The notes under the pieces are model-generated. The model saw only the letters and a program-made list of their open reading frames with translations, was not told where the DNA came from and made no database searches. Made by a program: the position numbers and the translations under genes. DNA of 64,000 bases, from the NCBI RefSeq assembly GCF_014648875.1, contig NZ_BMRY01000001.1:789304-853303 (forward strand), read 5' to 3'. The stretch is from Streptomyces parvus. GTDB lineage: Bacteria; Actinomycetota; Actinomycetes; Streptomycetales; Streptomycetaceae. This document shows positions 52,381 through 60,903 of the stretch, one piece after another (position 1 is the stretch's first letter; each line of letters starts with the position of its first letter).

Positions 52381-53730
52381 ATGACCGCTCCCTCCAACGC
52401 CGATCCCGGCGTCGCGCCCCCCGAAGCGCCGAAGCCGACGCTGCGGCGCACCCCACGGCAGAAGGTCGTCGCCGGGGTGTGCGGCGGGCTCGGCCGGTAC
52501 TGCGACGTGGACCCGGTGATCTTCCGGATCGTGGTCGGCGTGCTGTCGGTGACCGGGGGCATCGGGCTGATCTTCTACGGCTTCGCCTGGCTGCTGCTGC
52601 CCGCCGACGGCGAGGACGAGAACGAGGCGCGCAAGCTGCTGTCGGGGCGGGTCGACGGGGCGTCCCTGGTGGCGCTGCTGCTGGCGCTGATCGGCTGCGG
52701 CCTCTTCCTGTCGATGCTGCACAACCGGGGCATGCTGTCGTTCGCCGCGCTGCTGACGGTGGCCGTCGTCGGCTTCGCCGTGTGGACGCAGTCCCGGCGG
52801 ACGGCGGCCCCGGAGGACCCGGCGGCCCCGCCCGGCACCCCGGCCGCCCCTCCGGGCCCGGCGCACACCGGCGGGCTCGGCACGCCCCCGCCGGAGGTGA
52901 AGGCCCCGCCGACGCCGGGCAGTCCGTCGTGGTGGCGGGACCCGATCGTCAAGGACGGCACCACCGGACCGGTCGGCTCCGGCTATCTGTGGGGGCCGCC
53001 GGACACCGACGCGGACGCGGCGCGGGCCGGGGCGAAGGCCGGGCGGCCCACTCCGGACGCCCCGTTCCGGACGCCGCAGCCCTCGCCCGAGCCGCGCGGA
53101 CCGCGCTCCATCGGCGGCCCGGTCTTCCTGACGGCGCTGGTGGCGGGTGGTCTGGGGACCGGGCTGAGCTGGGAGCACCAGCCGCTGGGAACCGCCCTCC
53201 AGATCGGTCTGGTCGCGGCTCTCGCCGTCTTCGGACTCGGCCTGCTGATCGCGTCGCTGCTGGGGCGGACCGGCTTCGGCACGGTCTTCATGGCGATGGT
53301 CACGGCGGGTCTGCTGGCGGGCGCGACGGCGCTGCCGGAGGACATCGACACCTCGTGGGCCCGCCAGGAGTGGCGGCCCGCGTCGGTGACCGCCGTCCAG
53401 CCGCGCTACGAGCTGAGCACGGGCGACGCCCGGCTGGACCTGTCCGGCCTGAAGGTGCCCAAGGGCGAGACCGTGCGCACGGAGTTCGACGTGGCGGCGG
53501 GGCGGGCGGCCGTCGTCGTCCCGGCGGACGTGACGGTGAAGGTGCGCGCCGAGGTGGGCCTCGGAGAGGTCCGTCTGGAGGAGGGGCAGCGGGTCCAGGT
53601 CCGGATCAACAACGGCGAGTCGACCGAGCGCACGCTGCCGCCGCCGAAGGGCACGAAGCCCGCCGGGACGGTCGAACTGGACGTGGAAGTCGGCATCGGA
53701 CAGGTGGAGGTCACCCGTGCTGCGTCATGA
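52381..53730 (+). CDS. PspC domain / toastrack membrane protein (EsrI/LiaF-like)
   Basis: 449-residue protein. N-terminal PspC domain (about 20-82; LRRTPRQKVVAGVCGGLGRYCDVDPVIFRIV), two or three membrane helices (to about 137), a Pro/Gly linker, three more helices (about 242-318) and a C-terminal beta-rich domain (about 345-449; ELSTGDARLDLSGLKVPKG, VTVKVRAEVGLGEVRL) of the LiaF/toastrack type. It is divergent from the PspC kinase and shares its boxes, so it is probably the inhibitory or sensing partner. ATG 52381 has GGAGGC directly upstream. Overlaps the next gene by 14 nt. Confidence 0.85.
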   Translation: MTAPSNADPGVAPPEAPKPTLRRTPRQKVVAGVCGGLGRYCDVDPVIFRIVVGVLSVTGGIGLIFYGFAWLLLPADGEDENEARKLLSGRVDGASLVALLLALIGCGLFLSMLHNRGMLSFAALLTVAVVGFAVWTQSRRTAAPEDPAAPPGTPAAPPGPAHTGGLGTPPPEVKAPPTPGSPSWWRDPIVKDGTTGPVGSGYLWGPPDTDADAARAGAKAGRPTPDAPFRTPQPSPEPRGPRSIGGPVFLTALVAGGLGTGLSWEHQPLGTALQIGLVAALAVFGLGLLIASLLGRTGFGTVFMAMVTAGLLAGATALPEDIDTSWARQEWRPASVTAVQPRYELSTGDARLDLSGLKVPKGETVRTEFDVAAGRAAVVVPADVTVKVRAEVGLGEVRLEEGQRVQVRINNGESTERTLPPPKGTKPAGTVELDVEVGIGQVEVTRAAS

Positions 53731-53980
53731 ATTCCGGCCCGGCAGGGCCGTCGCCGGTCTGGTGATGCTGGGCCTGGCCGCCGGGTACGCGGCGGACGCG
53801 GCCGGGGCCTGGGAGGTCCCGTGGACGTTCTTCCTGCCGCTGTTCTTCGGCGGGCTGTGGCTGGCCGCGACGGTGACCTGGGCCGCCTACATGCTGCGGC
53901 GGCGACGCGCGGCGAGGAAGGCGTCGGCGGAGAACAGCGGGGCGCCGGCGAGCACGAGCGGCAGCCACGCCATCAGGTAG
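53717..53980 (+). CDS. Small two-helix membrane protein in the PspC operon
   Basis: 87-residue protein. GTG 53717 follows GGAGG with 6 nt spacing and overlaps the PspC gene's end by 14 nt, so the two are coupled. Two hydrophobic helices (about 11-28 and 35-60) are followed by RRRRAARK and a polar tail. Its last 31 codons are antisense to the end of the DoxX gene. Presumably an accessory of the envelope-stress system; not otherwise recognised. Confidence 0.75.
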   Translation: MLRHEFRPGRAVAGLVMLGLAAGYAADAAGAWEVPWTFFLPLFFGGLWLAATVTWAAYMLRRRRAARKASAENSGAPASTSGSHAIR

Positions 53981-54399
53981 GGCAGGTCGTTGCCGTAGTA
54001 GTACGGGGTGGCCTGCCAGCTCACGGTCAGCCAGAGGCTCAGCGAGATCAGCGCGCCGCCGAGCGCCGCGAGCCGGGCCCAGAGGCCGACGAGGGTGCCG
54101 AGGCCGACGAGGAGTTCGCCGGTCGCGATGGCGTAACCGAAGCCCTCGGGGCTCTTCAGGGCCAGGTCGACGAGGGCGGGGATCGCGGAGGAGTCGCGCA
54201 CGCCGCGCATCATCTCGCCGATGGACCCGTTGCCGGTCGCGGACAGGAACGCGCTGTCGGTGAGCTTGTCGAGGCCCGCGTAGACGAAGGTGACACCGAG
54301 GAAGATCCGCAGCGGCAGCAGGGCGTACGTGCTCGCCTGGTCCCTCAGCGTCCTGCGCTCGCCCAGCCCGTACGAACCCCGCTCGCCGTAACCGTTCAT
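53887..54399 (-). CDS. DoxX family membrane protein
   Basis: 170-residue protein with four hydrophobic helices and DoxX features: LPLRIFLGVTFVYAGLDKL near the start, GELLVGLGTLVGLWARLAALGG in the third helix and a final helix before AARRRRSM. DoxX proteins are linked to redox and thiol-stress membrane complexes. ATG 54397-54399. Its final 94 nt overlap the convergent small membrane protein gene. Confidence 0.85.
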   Translation of the reverse strand: MNGYGERGSYGLGERRTLRDQASTYALLPLRIFLGVTFVYAGLDKLTDSAFLSATGNGSIGEMMRGVRDSSAIPALVDLALKSPEGFGYAIATGELLVGLGTLVGLWARLAALGGALISLSLWLTVSWQATPYYYGNDLPYLMAWLPLVLAGAPLFSADAFLAARRRRSM

Positions 54400-54503
54400 G
54401 ACCGCTGCCCCACTTCCCGATGTCCCGTCACTTCGACCATACGTACGCCTTCGGCGCGCCGCTCACCAGGGTTGCGGGGCAGATCGGTGAAAGCGGGCGG
54501 CGG

Positions 54504-55772
54504 TCAGTCGGTGACGTCGATCGGGATCCGGTCGGTCTCCACCCCGGCGGCGGTGACGACCTGGACGTCCACGGTTCCCGGCTCGACCTCGACCGGGACG
54601 GGCACGGTGAGGACGGTGTCGGTGGGGTTGGCGAAGCCTCCGGCGACCGGGACCAGCGGGACGTGGACGTGGACGGTCCCTATCCGGACGACGAGCCGGG
54701 CCAGCCGGTCGGGAGTGCCCGCGCCGGGCGGTACGAAGCCCGCGCCCCGGATCTCGATGTCGTCGCCGGTCCGGATCGCGCCGTCCAGGTCCCCGGCCTC
54801 CCGGGCCCGTACGACGGACAGCACGACGGGCCGGCCGCCCTCCGCGTACTTCCCGGCGAAGTAGGTCGCCGCCGAGACGGCCACCAGCAGTGCGAGCCCC
54901 CACGGCAGATCGGGCAGCTGCTCGGGGCGGCGGGCGAGGCGGACCCCGGCGAACAGTACGGCGACGGCGCTGACCAGCACGTACTGCACATCGGTGAACG
55001 ACCCGCGCCCGGAGTCGTCGGTGAGCAGGTCGGCTGCGCGCGGCCGGTCCGCGCGCAGCTTCTGGAGCCGCTGGCCCAGCACCCGTACGGTCACGACGCG
55101 GCGCACGACGACGGCGACCGCGCACACCAGCGCCAGCACGGCGACGACCCCGGCGGAGCGCACGAGGTCGAGCCCCTCGATCAGCGCGTCCCGCGCCTCC
55201 GGGTCGGAGGCCCCGGCCAGTTGCAGGGCGAGGACGAGCACGGCGAAGACCGCGAGCAGCACCCAGGAGGCGGCGACCGTCCGGGAGGTGGAGAGCCGGT
55301 TGTCCTCACCGATCAGCGGGGCGAGGAGGCCGCCCCGGGCACGGTGGAGGCGGGCGGCGGCGGTGAGCAGCCCGGCCGTGACGGCGGCGGCGAGCAGGGC
55401 GGCGGTGCGGGCCGTGGACCAGCCGGCCCCGATCGCGGTGACGCAGACCCCGACGAGGAGCACCCCGGCCGCACCCCAGACGGTGAGCAGGGTGGACCGC
55501 CAGACCTGGTACAGCCAGGCGTCCCCGGCCTCCCGGGCCCGTTCGGCGACGGCTCGGGCGGACCCGGTCAGCTCGTCGGAGACCCACTGCCGGGAGGCGG
55601 ATGCGGACTGGGCGACCCCGGCGGGCAGCCCGTTGCCCGCCGCGAGTTCGTCCCGCTTGGCGAGGAACGCGGCGACCGCGTGCCGGTGCCCGCGACGCGC
55701 CCCGTGCGGGCAGTCGCCGCAGGTACAGCCGCCGTCGGACGTGCCGCTCGTCCTGGTTTCGTCCAACGCCAC
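54504..55772 (-). CDS. Membrane protein with N-terminal Cys cluster and C-terminal beta domain
   Basis: 422-residue protein from GTG 55770-55772; TTG 55766 is a possible alternative. The N-terminus has C16-T-C18-x2-C21-P-H (GCTCGDCPHGARRGHRH), a possible metal site in the cytoplasm. About six hydrophobic helices follow (roughly 92-112, 120-140, 165-185, 205-225, 260-278, 285-300). The last 100 residues are beta-rich (IEIRGAGFVPPG, VPVEVEPGTVDVQVVTAAG), resembling an IPT/TIG-like fold. Not recognised as a named family; function unknown. Alone on its strand with no operon partner. Confidence 0.6.
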   Translation of the reverse strand: MALDETRTSGTSDGGCTCGDCPHGARRGHRHAVAAFLAKRDELAAGNGLPAGVAQSASASRQWVSDELTGSARAVAERAREAGDAWLYQVWRSTLLTVWGAAGVLLVGVCVTAIGAGWSTARTAALLAAAVTAGLLTAAARLHRARGGLLAPLIGEDNRLSTSRTVAASWVLLAVFAVLVLALQLAGASDPEARDALIEGLDLVRSAGVVAVLALVCAVAVVVRRVVTVRVLGQRLQKLRADRPRAADLLTDDSGRGSFTDVQYVLVSAVAVLFAGVRLARRPEQLPDLPWGLALLVAVSAATYFAGKYAEGGRPVVLSVVRAREAGDLDGAIRTGDDIEIRGAGFVPPGAGTPDRLARLVVRIGTVHVHVPLVPVAGGFANPTDTVLTVPVPVEVEPGTVDVQVVTAAGVETDRIPIDVTD

Positions 55773-55884
55773 GGAGGATTACGCCCTTTCCCGCCCCGGT
55801 AAAGCCAACTCACTTGCGATATCGACGAATTGTGCCGTACCGGGCGGGCGGCCCTCGCATCGGGGCGGGCCGGGGCGGGTGTCG

Positions 55885-56673
55885 TCAGAACGTTCGACTG
55901 ATCCGCTGCCACAGGGGCTGGTAGTTGATCCAGGCCACCAGGTCGCTGCCGAGGTGGTCGCGGGTGGTGAGGGCGTCCCGGTGCGAGATGAGGACGGGCT
56001 TCCCGGCGGCCCGCGCCAGCAGCTGCACCTGGCAGGCGCGTTCCAGCGTGAGGAACCACCAGGCGGCCGCGTCCACCGAGTCCCCCACGGTCAGCAGCCC
56101 GTGGTTGCGCAGGATCACCGCCTTGTACGTCCCGAGTGCGGCGGCGATCCGTCGGCCCTCGTCCTCGTCCACGACGACCCCGGAGTAGTGGTCGTACAGC
56201 GCGTGGTCCTCGTAGAACGCGCAGGATTCCTGGGTGATCGGCTCGATCGGCTCCCCGAGCGCGGCGAGCGCCCGCCCGTGCGTGGAGTGGGTGTGCGCGA
56301 CGGCAACGGTGTCGGGGCGGGCCCGGTGCACCGCCGCGTGCACGGCGAACGCGGCCTGGTTGACGTGGAAGCGGCCCTGGACGACCTGGCCGTCGCCGTT
56401 GACGAGGATCAGGTCCTGCGGGGTGATGTCGGCGAAGGGCGCGCCGAACGGGTTGACCCAGAAGCAGTCCGCCAGCTCGGGGTCGCGGGCGCTGATGTGC
56501 CCGGAGACCCCGTCCTCGTACCCGAGCTGTCCGAACAGCCGCAACGCGCCCGCCAGCCGTTCCCTGCGGTACGTGCGTTCCTCGGCCGGCGAGGCGTGCA
56601 CGGGCGGCATCGCGAACTGGAGCTGCTCGACGGGGACCGGGACGGGGTCGGACACGGCGATCTGCTCGGACAT
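55885..56673 (-). CDS. Class II aldolase/adducin family protein
   Basis: 262-residue protein with the metal-binding histidines of the family: H127 and H129 (AVAHTHSTHGRALA) and H191 (ILRNHGLLTVGDSVDAAAW). VSGHISARDPE and FGAPFADITPQDLILVN are characteristic. The group includes L-fuculose-phosphate aldolases and decarboxylases; substrate here is unknown, and the closest type by eye is the hydroxy-acid or adducin-like subgroup. ATG 56671-56673. The downstream gene on the same strand begins beyond a 100-nt gap. Confidence 0.85.
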   Translation of the reverse strand: MSEQIAVSDPVPVPVEQLQFAMPPVHASPAEERTYRRERLAGALRLFGQLGYEDGVSGHISARDPELADCFWVNPFGAPFADITPQDLILVNGDGQVVQGRFHVNQAAFAVHAAVHRARPDTVAVAHTHSTHGRALAALGEPIEPITQESCAFYEDHALYDHYSGVVVDEDEGRRIAAALGTYKAVILRNHGLLTVGDSVDAAAWWFLTLERACQVQLLARAAGKPVLISHRDALTTRDHLGSDLVAWINYQPLWQRISRTF

Positions 56674-56754
56674 GGCGGCTCCTCACGTTCCCAGAGGCGT
56701 ACAGGATCGGAAGTTACCGCCGGGTGGGGTCGGTGAGAAGGGGTGGAGCCCGGG

Positions 56755-57525
56755 TCAGGCGCTCAGCACCAGATAGGCGAGGGTGAAGGAGGAGCGGTAG
56801 CCGCCGTAGTAGCCGGTGCGACGGGCGTCGATCTCGGCGGTCACCGCGGCGTGGAGCGGATGGTCCGGGTTGGCCAGGGCCCAGCGCTGGCCGCGTCCGA
56901 TCGGGCCCTCGGACTCGAAGAGGTCCCATTCGCGCTCGTCGGCGACGGTGACCTGGAGAGCACGCAGCCCGGCGGACTCGGCGAGCCGGATCAGCTCCAG
57001 CAGCGAGCCGTAGTCTCCCGGTGCGGCGCCCAGCCCCTCCAGCGCGGCGGGCGTCGGCTCCCGCTGCCAGATCCCCTCGCCGAACAGCACCCGCCCGGCG
57101 GGGCGTACGGCGGCGGCGAGGGCGTGGAGGGCGTTTCCGGTCGACTCCCGGGCGGTGGCACCGGGCCAGGCGTGCGAGGAGCCGATGGAGACGGCGAGGT
57201 CGTAGCCGCCCCCGGCCCACTCGGCCGCGGGCGTCGGGTGGAACCGCACCCGGTCCGCGAGCCCCCGCTCCCCGGCGAGCCTCCGCCCGCGCGCCACGGC
57301 GTCCGGGTCGGTCTCGACGCCGTCCCCGGTGGCCCGCGGCGCGGACTCGACGAGCCGCATGAGCAGTTCGCCCCAGCCGGAGCCGAGATCGACGATCCGG
57401 GAACCGGGGGCGGGCTCGCAGGCGGCGATCAGCCGGGCCGCGTGGTCCTCGGAGAGCGGGGTGTTCCAGATGAGGCGGTCGTTGCCGGCGGCGGACATGA
57501 TGGCGCGGACTTCTTCGGCGGACAT
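56755..57525 (-). CDS. SAM-dependent methyltransferase
   Basis: 256-residue class I methyltransferase from ATG 57523-57525; GTG 57543 would add six residues. Motif I is IVDLGSGWGELLMRL, the acidic end of strand 2 GDGVETDPDAVARG, motif post-I YDLAVSIGSSHAW, and RVLFGEGIWQREPTPA follows. The SSHAW and GEGIW stretches suggest a small-molecule acceptor. No clear ribosome site: a hairpin occupies the region just upstream. The acceptor is unknown. Confidence 0.82.
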   Translation of the reverse strand: MSAEEVRAIMSAAGNDRLIWNTPLSEDHAARLIAACEPAPGSRIVDLGSGWGELLMRLVESAPRATGDGVETDPDAVARGRRLAGERGLADRVRFHPTPAAEWAGGGYDLAVSIGSSHAWPGATARESTGNALHALAAAVRPAGRVLFGEGIWQREPTPAALEGLGAAPGDYGSLLELIRLAESAGLRALQVTVADEREWDLFESEGPIGRGQRWALANPDHPLHAAVTAEIDARRTGYYGGYRSSFTLAYLVLSA

Positions 57526-57535
57526 GGTGGAGGAG

Positions 57536-57565
57536 CCTGGCACGGGCGGGGAGGCCCGTGCCAGG
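57536..57565 (-). terminator. 11-bp hairpin between Uma2 and methyltransferase genes
   Basis: Arms 57536-57546 and 57555-57565 pair perfectly around an 8-nt loop. It begins 3 nt after the Uma2 stop and ends 10 nt before the methyltransferase ATG, so it could terminate Uma2 or limit translation of the next gene. Confidence 0.6.
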
Positions 57566-57568
57566 GAA

Positions 57569-58180
57569 TTACCGGCGGCCCCGGCGGTGGATCTCGCTGA
57601 GGTCCACGTCGATCGGGAAGGGAACGGAAAGGTTCATCTTCTGGTGGTGGATTCCGGTGGGCGTGTAGGTGTGCGTCGCCGGGTCGAGCTCGTAGACGTA
57701 CACGACGGGCAGATCGTCGTCGCCCTGCTCGACCCGCCAGAAGTGCTTGACCCCGGCCTCGGCGTACTTGCGCGGTTTGACGCCCCGGTCGCGCTCCAGG
57801 GAATCGGGGGACACGACCTCGACGGCGAGGACGACGTCCTCCGGCGCGTACCAGGTCTGGTCCGGCCCGGTGTCCGCCTCCGCGCGGTACACCAGCAGGT
57901 CGGGCTCCGGGCGGTTGCTGGTGTCCAGCCTGATGGTCATCTCCCGGTCGACGTCCAGATCCGCGGGAACGTGGGCGAGAAGGGCGGATTCCAGCAGCCA
58001 CATGGCTCGCGTGTGGAACTTCCGCTGCGGACTCATGAAGACGAGACTCCCGTCGATCAGCTCGGTGTGGGGCGGGAGGCCCGGAATCCGGTCGAGGTCG
58101 TCCGCCGTCCAGCCGCCCTCGGGCGGAACCGGCCACCGGTTCGGCTCCTGCTCAAGCCTGTCCTCGGGTGCGGCGCTCAT
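57569..58180 (-). CDS. Uma2 family (DUF820) PD-(D/E)XK nuclease-like protein
   Basis: 203-residue protein. ATG 58178-58180 is chosen because GGGAG lies 5 nt upstream; ATG 58192 is an alternative. The restriction-like fold motif is visible: ELIDGSLVFMSP, PEPDLLVY, then AVEVVSPDSLERDRGVKPRKYAEAGV with the D...ExV...K residues. Uma2 proteins are widespread, of uncertain role, often multi-copy in streptomycetes and sometimes mobile. Nothing in base composition separates it from neighbours. Confidence 0.88.
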   Translation of the reverse strand: MSAAPEDRLEQEPNRWPVPPEGGWTADDLDRIPGLPPHTELIDGSLVFMSPQRKFHTRAMWLLESALLAHVPADLDVDREMTIRLDTSNRPEPDLLVYRAEADTGPDQTWYAPEDVVLAVEVVSPDSLERDRGVKPRKYAEAGVKHFWRVEQGDDDLPVVYVYELDPATHTYTPTGIHHQKMNLSVPFPIDVDLSEIHRRGRR

Positions 58181-58239
58181 AGTTACTCCCATACGCCGAA
58201 GTCTCGTCTCTTCACTCAGCGTACCCATCCGATACGACA

Positions 58240-58271
58240 ATGCCGCCGCCCAGACGAATGAGCGACGGCAT
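58240..58271 (-). terminator. Hairpin downstream of guaA
   Basis: 10-nt arms 58240-58249 and 58262-58271 pair at nine positions; 45 nt beyond the guaA stop on the minus strand. Confidence 0.55.
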
Positions 58272-58316
58272 CGGCGTTGGCCTGGGGCCTCCTGGGCCCT
58301 CAGAGGGCGGGAGCGG

Positions 58317-59903
58317 TCACTCCCACTCGATCGTCCCCGGCGGCTTGCTCGTCACGTCGAGGACGACGCGGTTGACGTCGGCGACCTCGTTGGTGATGCG
58401 GGTGGAGATCTTCGCCAGCGTCTCGTACGGCAGGCGCGACCAGTCGGCCGTCATCGCGTCCTCGGAGGAGACCGGACGCAGCACGATCGGGTGGCCGTAG
58501 GTGCGGCCGTCGCCCTGGACGCCCACCGAGCGGACGTCGGCGAGGAGGACCACCGGGCACTGCCAGATGTCGCGGTCCAGGCCGGCCGCCGTCAGCTCCT
58601 CGCGGGCGATGGCGTCGGCCTCGCGGAGCAGGTCCAGGCGGTCCTTGGTGACCTCGCCGACGATGCGGATGCCGAGGCCGGGGCCGGGGAACGGCTGGCG
58701 CTGGACGATCTCCTCGGGGAGACCCAGCTCCTGGCCGACCATGCGGACCTCGTCCTTGAACAGCTGGCGCAGCGGCTCGACGAGCTGGAACTCGATGTCG
58801 TCGGGGAGGCCGCCGACGTTGTGGTGGGACTTGATGTTGGCGGTGCCGGTGCCGCCGCCGGACTCCACCACGTCCGGGTAGAGCGTGCCCTGGACGAGGA
58901 AGGCGACCTCGGGGCCCTCCTCCTGGAGGATCTCCAGCTGGGCCTGCTCGAAGACGCGGATGAACTCGCGCCCGATGATCTTGCGCTTCTCCTCGGGGTC
59001 GGAGACCCCGGCCAGGGCGTCGAGGAAGCGCTTCTCCGCGTCGACGACCTTCAGCTTCGCGCCGGTCGCGGCGACGAAGTCCTTCTCGACCTGCTCGGTC
59101 TCGCCCTTGCGCATCAGGCCGTGGTCGACGTAGACGCAGGTGAGCTGGGAGCCGATGGCCTTCTGGACCAGGGCCGCCGCCACCGCGGAGTCCACGCCGC
59201 CGGAGAGGCCGCAGATGGCGCGCTTGTCGCCGACCTGTTCGCGGATGAGGGCGACCTGCTCCTCGACCACGTTGGTGGTGGTCCAGTTCGGCTCGATGCC
59301 CGCGCCGCGGTAGAGGAAGTGCTCCAGGACCTGCTGGCCGTGGGTCGAGTGCAGGACCTCCGGGTGGTACTGGACGCCGTACAGCTTCTTCTCGTCGTTC
59401 TCGAAGGCGGCGACCGGGACCACGTCGGTGGAGGCGGTGACCGTGAAGCCCTCGGGGGCGGCCGAGCAGGCGTCGCCGTGCGACATCCACACCGGCTGCT
59501 CGGTGGGCGTGCCCTCGAAGAGCGTCGAGCCCGCCTTGGTGACGTGCAGCGGGGTACGGCCGTACTCACGGGCCCCGTTGTCGTCGACCGTGCCGCCGAG
59601 CGTCGTCGCCATCAGCTGGAAGCCGTAGCACATGCCGAAGACCGGGACCCCGGCCTCGAACAGCGAGCGGTCCAGGGACGGCGCGCCCTCCGCGTACACC
59701 GACGAAGGACCGCCGGAGAGGATGATCGCGCGGGGGTTCTTGGCCAGCATCTCCGCCACCGGCATGGTGGACGGGACGATCTCGCTGTAGACCCGGGCCT
59801 CACGGACGCGGCGGGCGATGAGCTGGGCGTACTGCGCGCCGAAGTCGACGACGAGGACCACGTCGGCCGTGGCGTCGGGGGCGGCGGGGGGTGCTGCTGG
59901 CAC
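58317..59903 (-). CDS. guaA: GMP synthase (glutamine-hydrolysing)
   Basis: 528-residue enzyme converting XMP to GMP with glutamine and ATP. The glutaminase triad is C92 ([10 protein letters not shown]), H180 and E182 (GVQYHPEV). The synthetase PP-loop is S234-G-G-V-D-S239. The dimerisation domain ends with the usual [14 protein letters not shown] 59901-59903 follows GGAAGG with 7 nt spacing. Divergent from the chorismate mutase leader transcript. Confidence 0.96.
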   Translation of the reverse strand: MPAAPPAAPDATADVVLVVDFGAQYAQLIARRVREARVYSEIVPSTMPVAEMLAKNPRAIILSGGPSSVYAEGAPSLDRSLFEAGVPVFGMCYGFQLMATTLGGTVDDNGAREYGRTPLHVTKAGSTLFEGTPTEQPVWMSHGDACSAAPEGFTVTASTDVVPVAAFENDEKKLYGVQYHPEVLHSTHGQQVLEHFLYRGAGIEPNWTTTNVVEEQVALIREQVGDKRAICGLSGGVDSAVAAALVQKAIGSQLTCVYVDHGLMRKGETEQVEKDFVAATGAKLKVVDAEKRFLDALAGVSDPEEKRKIIGREFIRVFEQAQLEILQEEGPEVAFLVQGTLYPDVVESGGGTGTANIKSHHNVGGLPDDIEFQLVEPLRQLFKDEVRMVGQELGLPEEIVQRQPFPGPGLGIRIVGEVTKDRLDLLREADAIAREELTAAGLDRDIWQCPVVLLADVRSVGVQGDGRTYGHPIVLRPVSSEDAMTADWSRLPYETLAKISTRITNEVADVNRVVLDVTSKPPGTIEWE

Positions 59904-60018
59904 GGGGCGGCCTTCCGGCGGTGGTGATGAGGGTCGGTTCTTCCGATTCTACCGGCCGTGGCCGGACCCTCCGCCGGGCCGGCCACGAGGGCCCACGTCT
60001 CACGATCCGGGCCCCGTT

Positions 60019-60048
60019 TTGTCGGGGCGACGGAAACGGGGCCATACT
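60019..60048 (+). promoter_or_regulatory. Vegetative promoter of the chorismate mutase leader
   Basis: TTGTCG (60019-60024) and CATACT (60043-60048) with an 18-nt spacer fit the principal sigma factor. The expected start site falls at about 60054-60056, at or next to the leader-peptide ATG, so the leader would be leaderless. Confidence 0.65.
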
Positions 60049-60055
60049 GTGCGCC

Positions 60056-60127
60056 ATGCGTCAGCACACGACCTTCGTCTTTACCTATGGCATCCGGCCC
60101 GCCGGCTGCCATGGTCGTGCTGCTTGA
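60056..60127 (+). CDS. Phe/Tyr leader peptide of the chorismate mutase gene
   Basis: A 23-residue open frame, ATG 60056 to TGA 60125-60127, beginning MRQHTTFVFTYGIRPAG. Codons TTC (60074-60076), TTT (60080-60082) and TAT (60086-60088) put two Phe and one Tyr within five residues; all three are aromatic end-products of the branch opened by chorismate mutase. A TTT and a TAT are rare in this GC-rich genome, which strengthens the case for selection. The arrangement matches transcription attenuation by ribosome stalling, like the trp leader of streptomycetes. Confidence 0.7.
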   Translation: MRQHTTFVFTYGIRPAGCHGRAA

Positions 60128-60151
60128 GCTACTGACGAGCAACGTTCCAGG

Positions 60152-60177
60152 CGCCCCGGGCCAGCAGGCCCGGGGCG
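60152..60177 (+). terminator. Attenuator hairpin before the chorismate mutase gene
   Basis: Arms 60152-60162 and 60167-60177 pair over 11 bp with an AGCA loop, 24 nt after the leader stop and 58 nt before the chorismate mutase ATG. GGCCCG at 60096-60101, just downstream of the Phe/Tyr codons, can pair with CGGGCC at 60157-60162 and so break the terminator when a ribosome stalls. A weaker hairpin (60088-60109) may be the competing or pause structure. The tail is not U-rich, as is usual here. Confidence 0.65.
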
Positions 60178-60235
60178 TCTCTCGTATCCGGGCCCGTTCG
60201 CCCCGGGTGGCCTCCGACCATCAGGAGTCACCATC

Positions 60236-60541
60236 ATGAGCAGCATCGGCATCAGCACGAAGGACACCACCACCGCCACCGGCGCGCACACCGACGAGGC
60301 CGCCGCGCTGATCGGCGGGGCCCGGGAGCGCATCGACGCCCTCGACGACCGGATCATCGGTCTCGTCCAGGAACGGATGGCCGTCTCGGCGGTGATCCAG
60401 GAGGCCCGGATCACCTCGGGCGGCCGCCGGGTCAACCTCGCCCGCGAGACGGCCGTGCTCGGCCACTACAGGGACGCGCTGGGCAAGCCGGGCACCGCGC
60501 TGGCGATGACGCTGCTGGAGCTGTGCCGCGGGCGGGTCTGA
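60236..60541 (+). CDS. Chorismate mutase (AroQ family)
   Basis: 101-residue all-helical enzyme converting chorismate to prephenate, the first committed step to Phe and Tyr. The pattern ARERIDALDDRIIGLVQERM with active-site Arg at about 30 and 47, then VIQEARITSGGRRV and R70-E71, matches monofunctional actinobacterial AroQ. R58 takes the position usually held by Lys. A 25-residue Thr/Ala N-terminus is extra. ATG 60236 follows AGGAG with 8 nt spacing. Expression should depend on the upstream leader. Confidence 0.9.
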   Translation: MSSIGISTKDTTTATGAHTDEAAALIGGARERIDALDDRIIGLVQERMAVSAVIQEARITSGGRRVNLARETAVLGHYRDALGKPGTALAMTLLELCRGRV

Positions 60542-60807
60542 GGCCCGGTGGGCGGCGCGCGGCCGGAACGGTTCTCCGCCCGCGCCGCACGGGCCGTATC
60601 TGCGTTCGGGGCCCGTCTCACCCGTACGGCGCGTGACCAGGAGCGCGGTGCCTTCGTTGGTCCTGATGTCCGTGCCAACCAGGGGCGGCATCGGTAGGAA
60701 ACCACGCGTGGCTCCGCCGGGGAGTGTGACGTACTGCAGGTGCGTCGTGGGACCACGACCCGGCGTATGTGACCGGTCCGCAGGGGACAGCAGCCCGGTC
60801 ACCCCAT
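60542..60807. other. Intergenic region without a recognised gene
   Basis: Between chorismate mutase and the terminator at 60808. Contains an interrupted inverted repeat (GCGCCGCACGGG near 60583, CCCGTACGGCGC near 60626, one mismatch). A minus-strand frame at about 60745-60565 reads protein-like for some 50 codons but has no start, ribosome site or known motif. Confidence 0.3.
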
Positions 60808-60844
60808 ATGCGGCCGATCCCGGGGACGCCCGGGTCGGCCGCAT
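60808..60844. terminator. 16-bp hairpin, bidirectional terminator
   Basis: Arms 60808-60824 (one bulged T at 60818) and 60829-60844 pair over 16 bp around GACG, between the convergent chorismate mutase and LASTG-protein genes. Confidence 0.8.
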
Positions 60845-60903
60845 CGGATACGCATCCGGGCGGAGGCCCGCTCCCTCCTCCGCCGCCCTCCGTTCTCGGC
60901 TTC

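Noticed and set aside
57569..58180. Uma2 nuclease as evidence for a mobile element
   Set aside because: No inverted repeats, transposase, integrase or target duplication nearby, and base composition is like the neighbours.
60565..60745. Protein-like minus-strand reading of about 50 codons between chorismate mutase and the terminator
   Set aside because: No start codon in context, no ribosome site and no recognised motif; it may be a gene remnant but cannot be supported.
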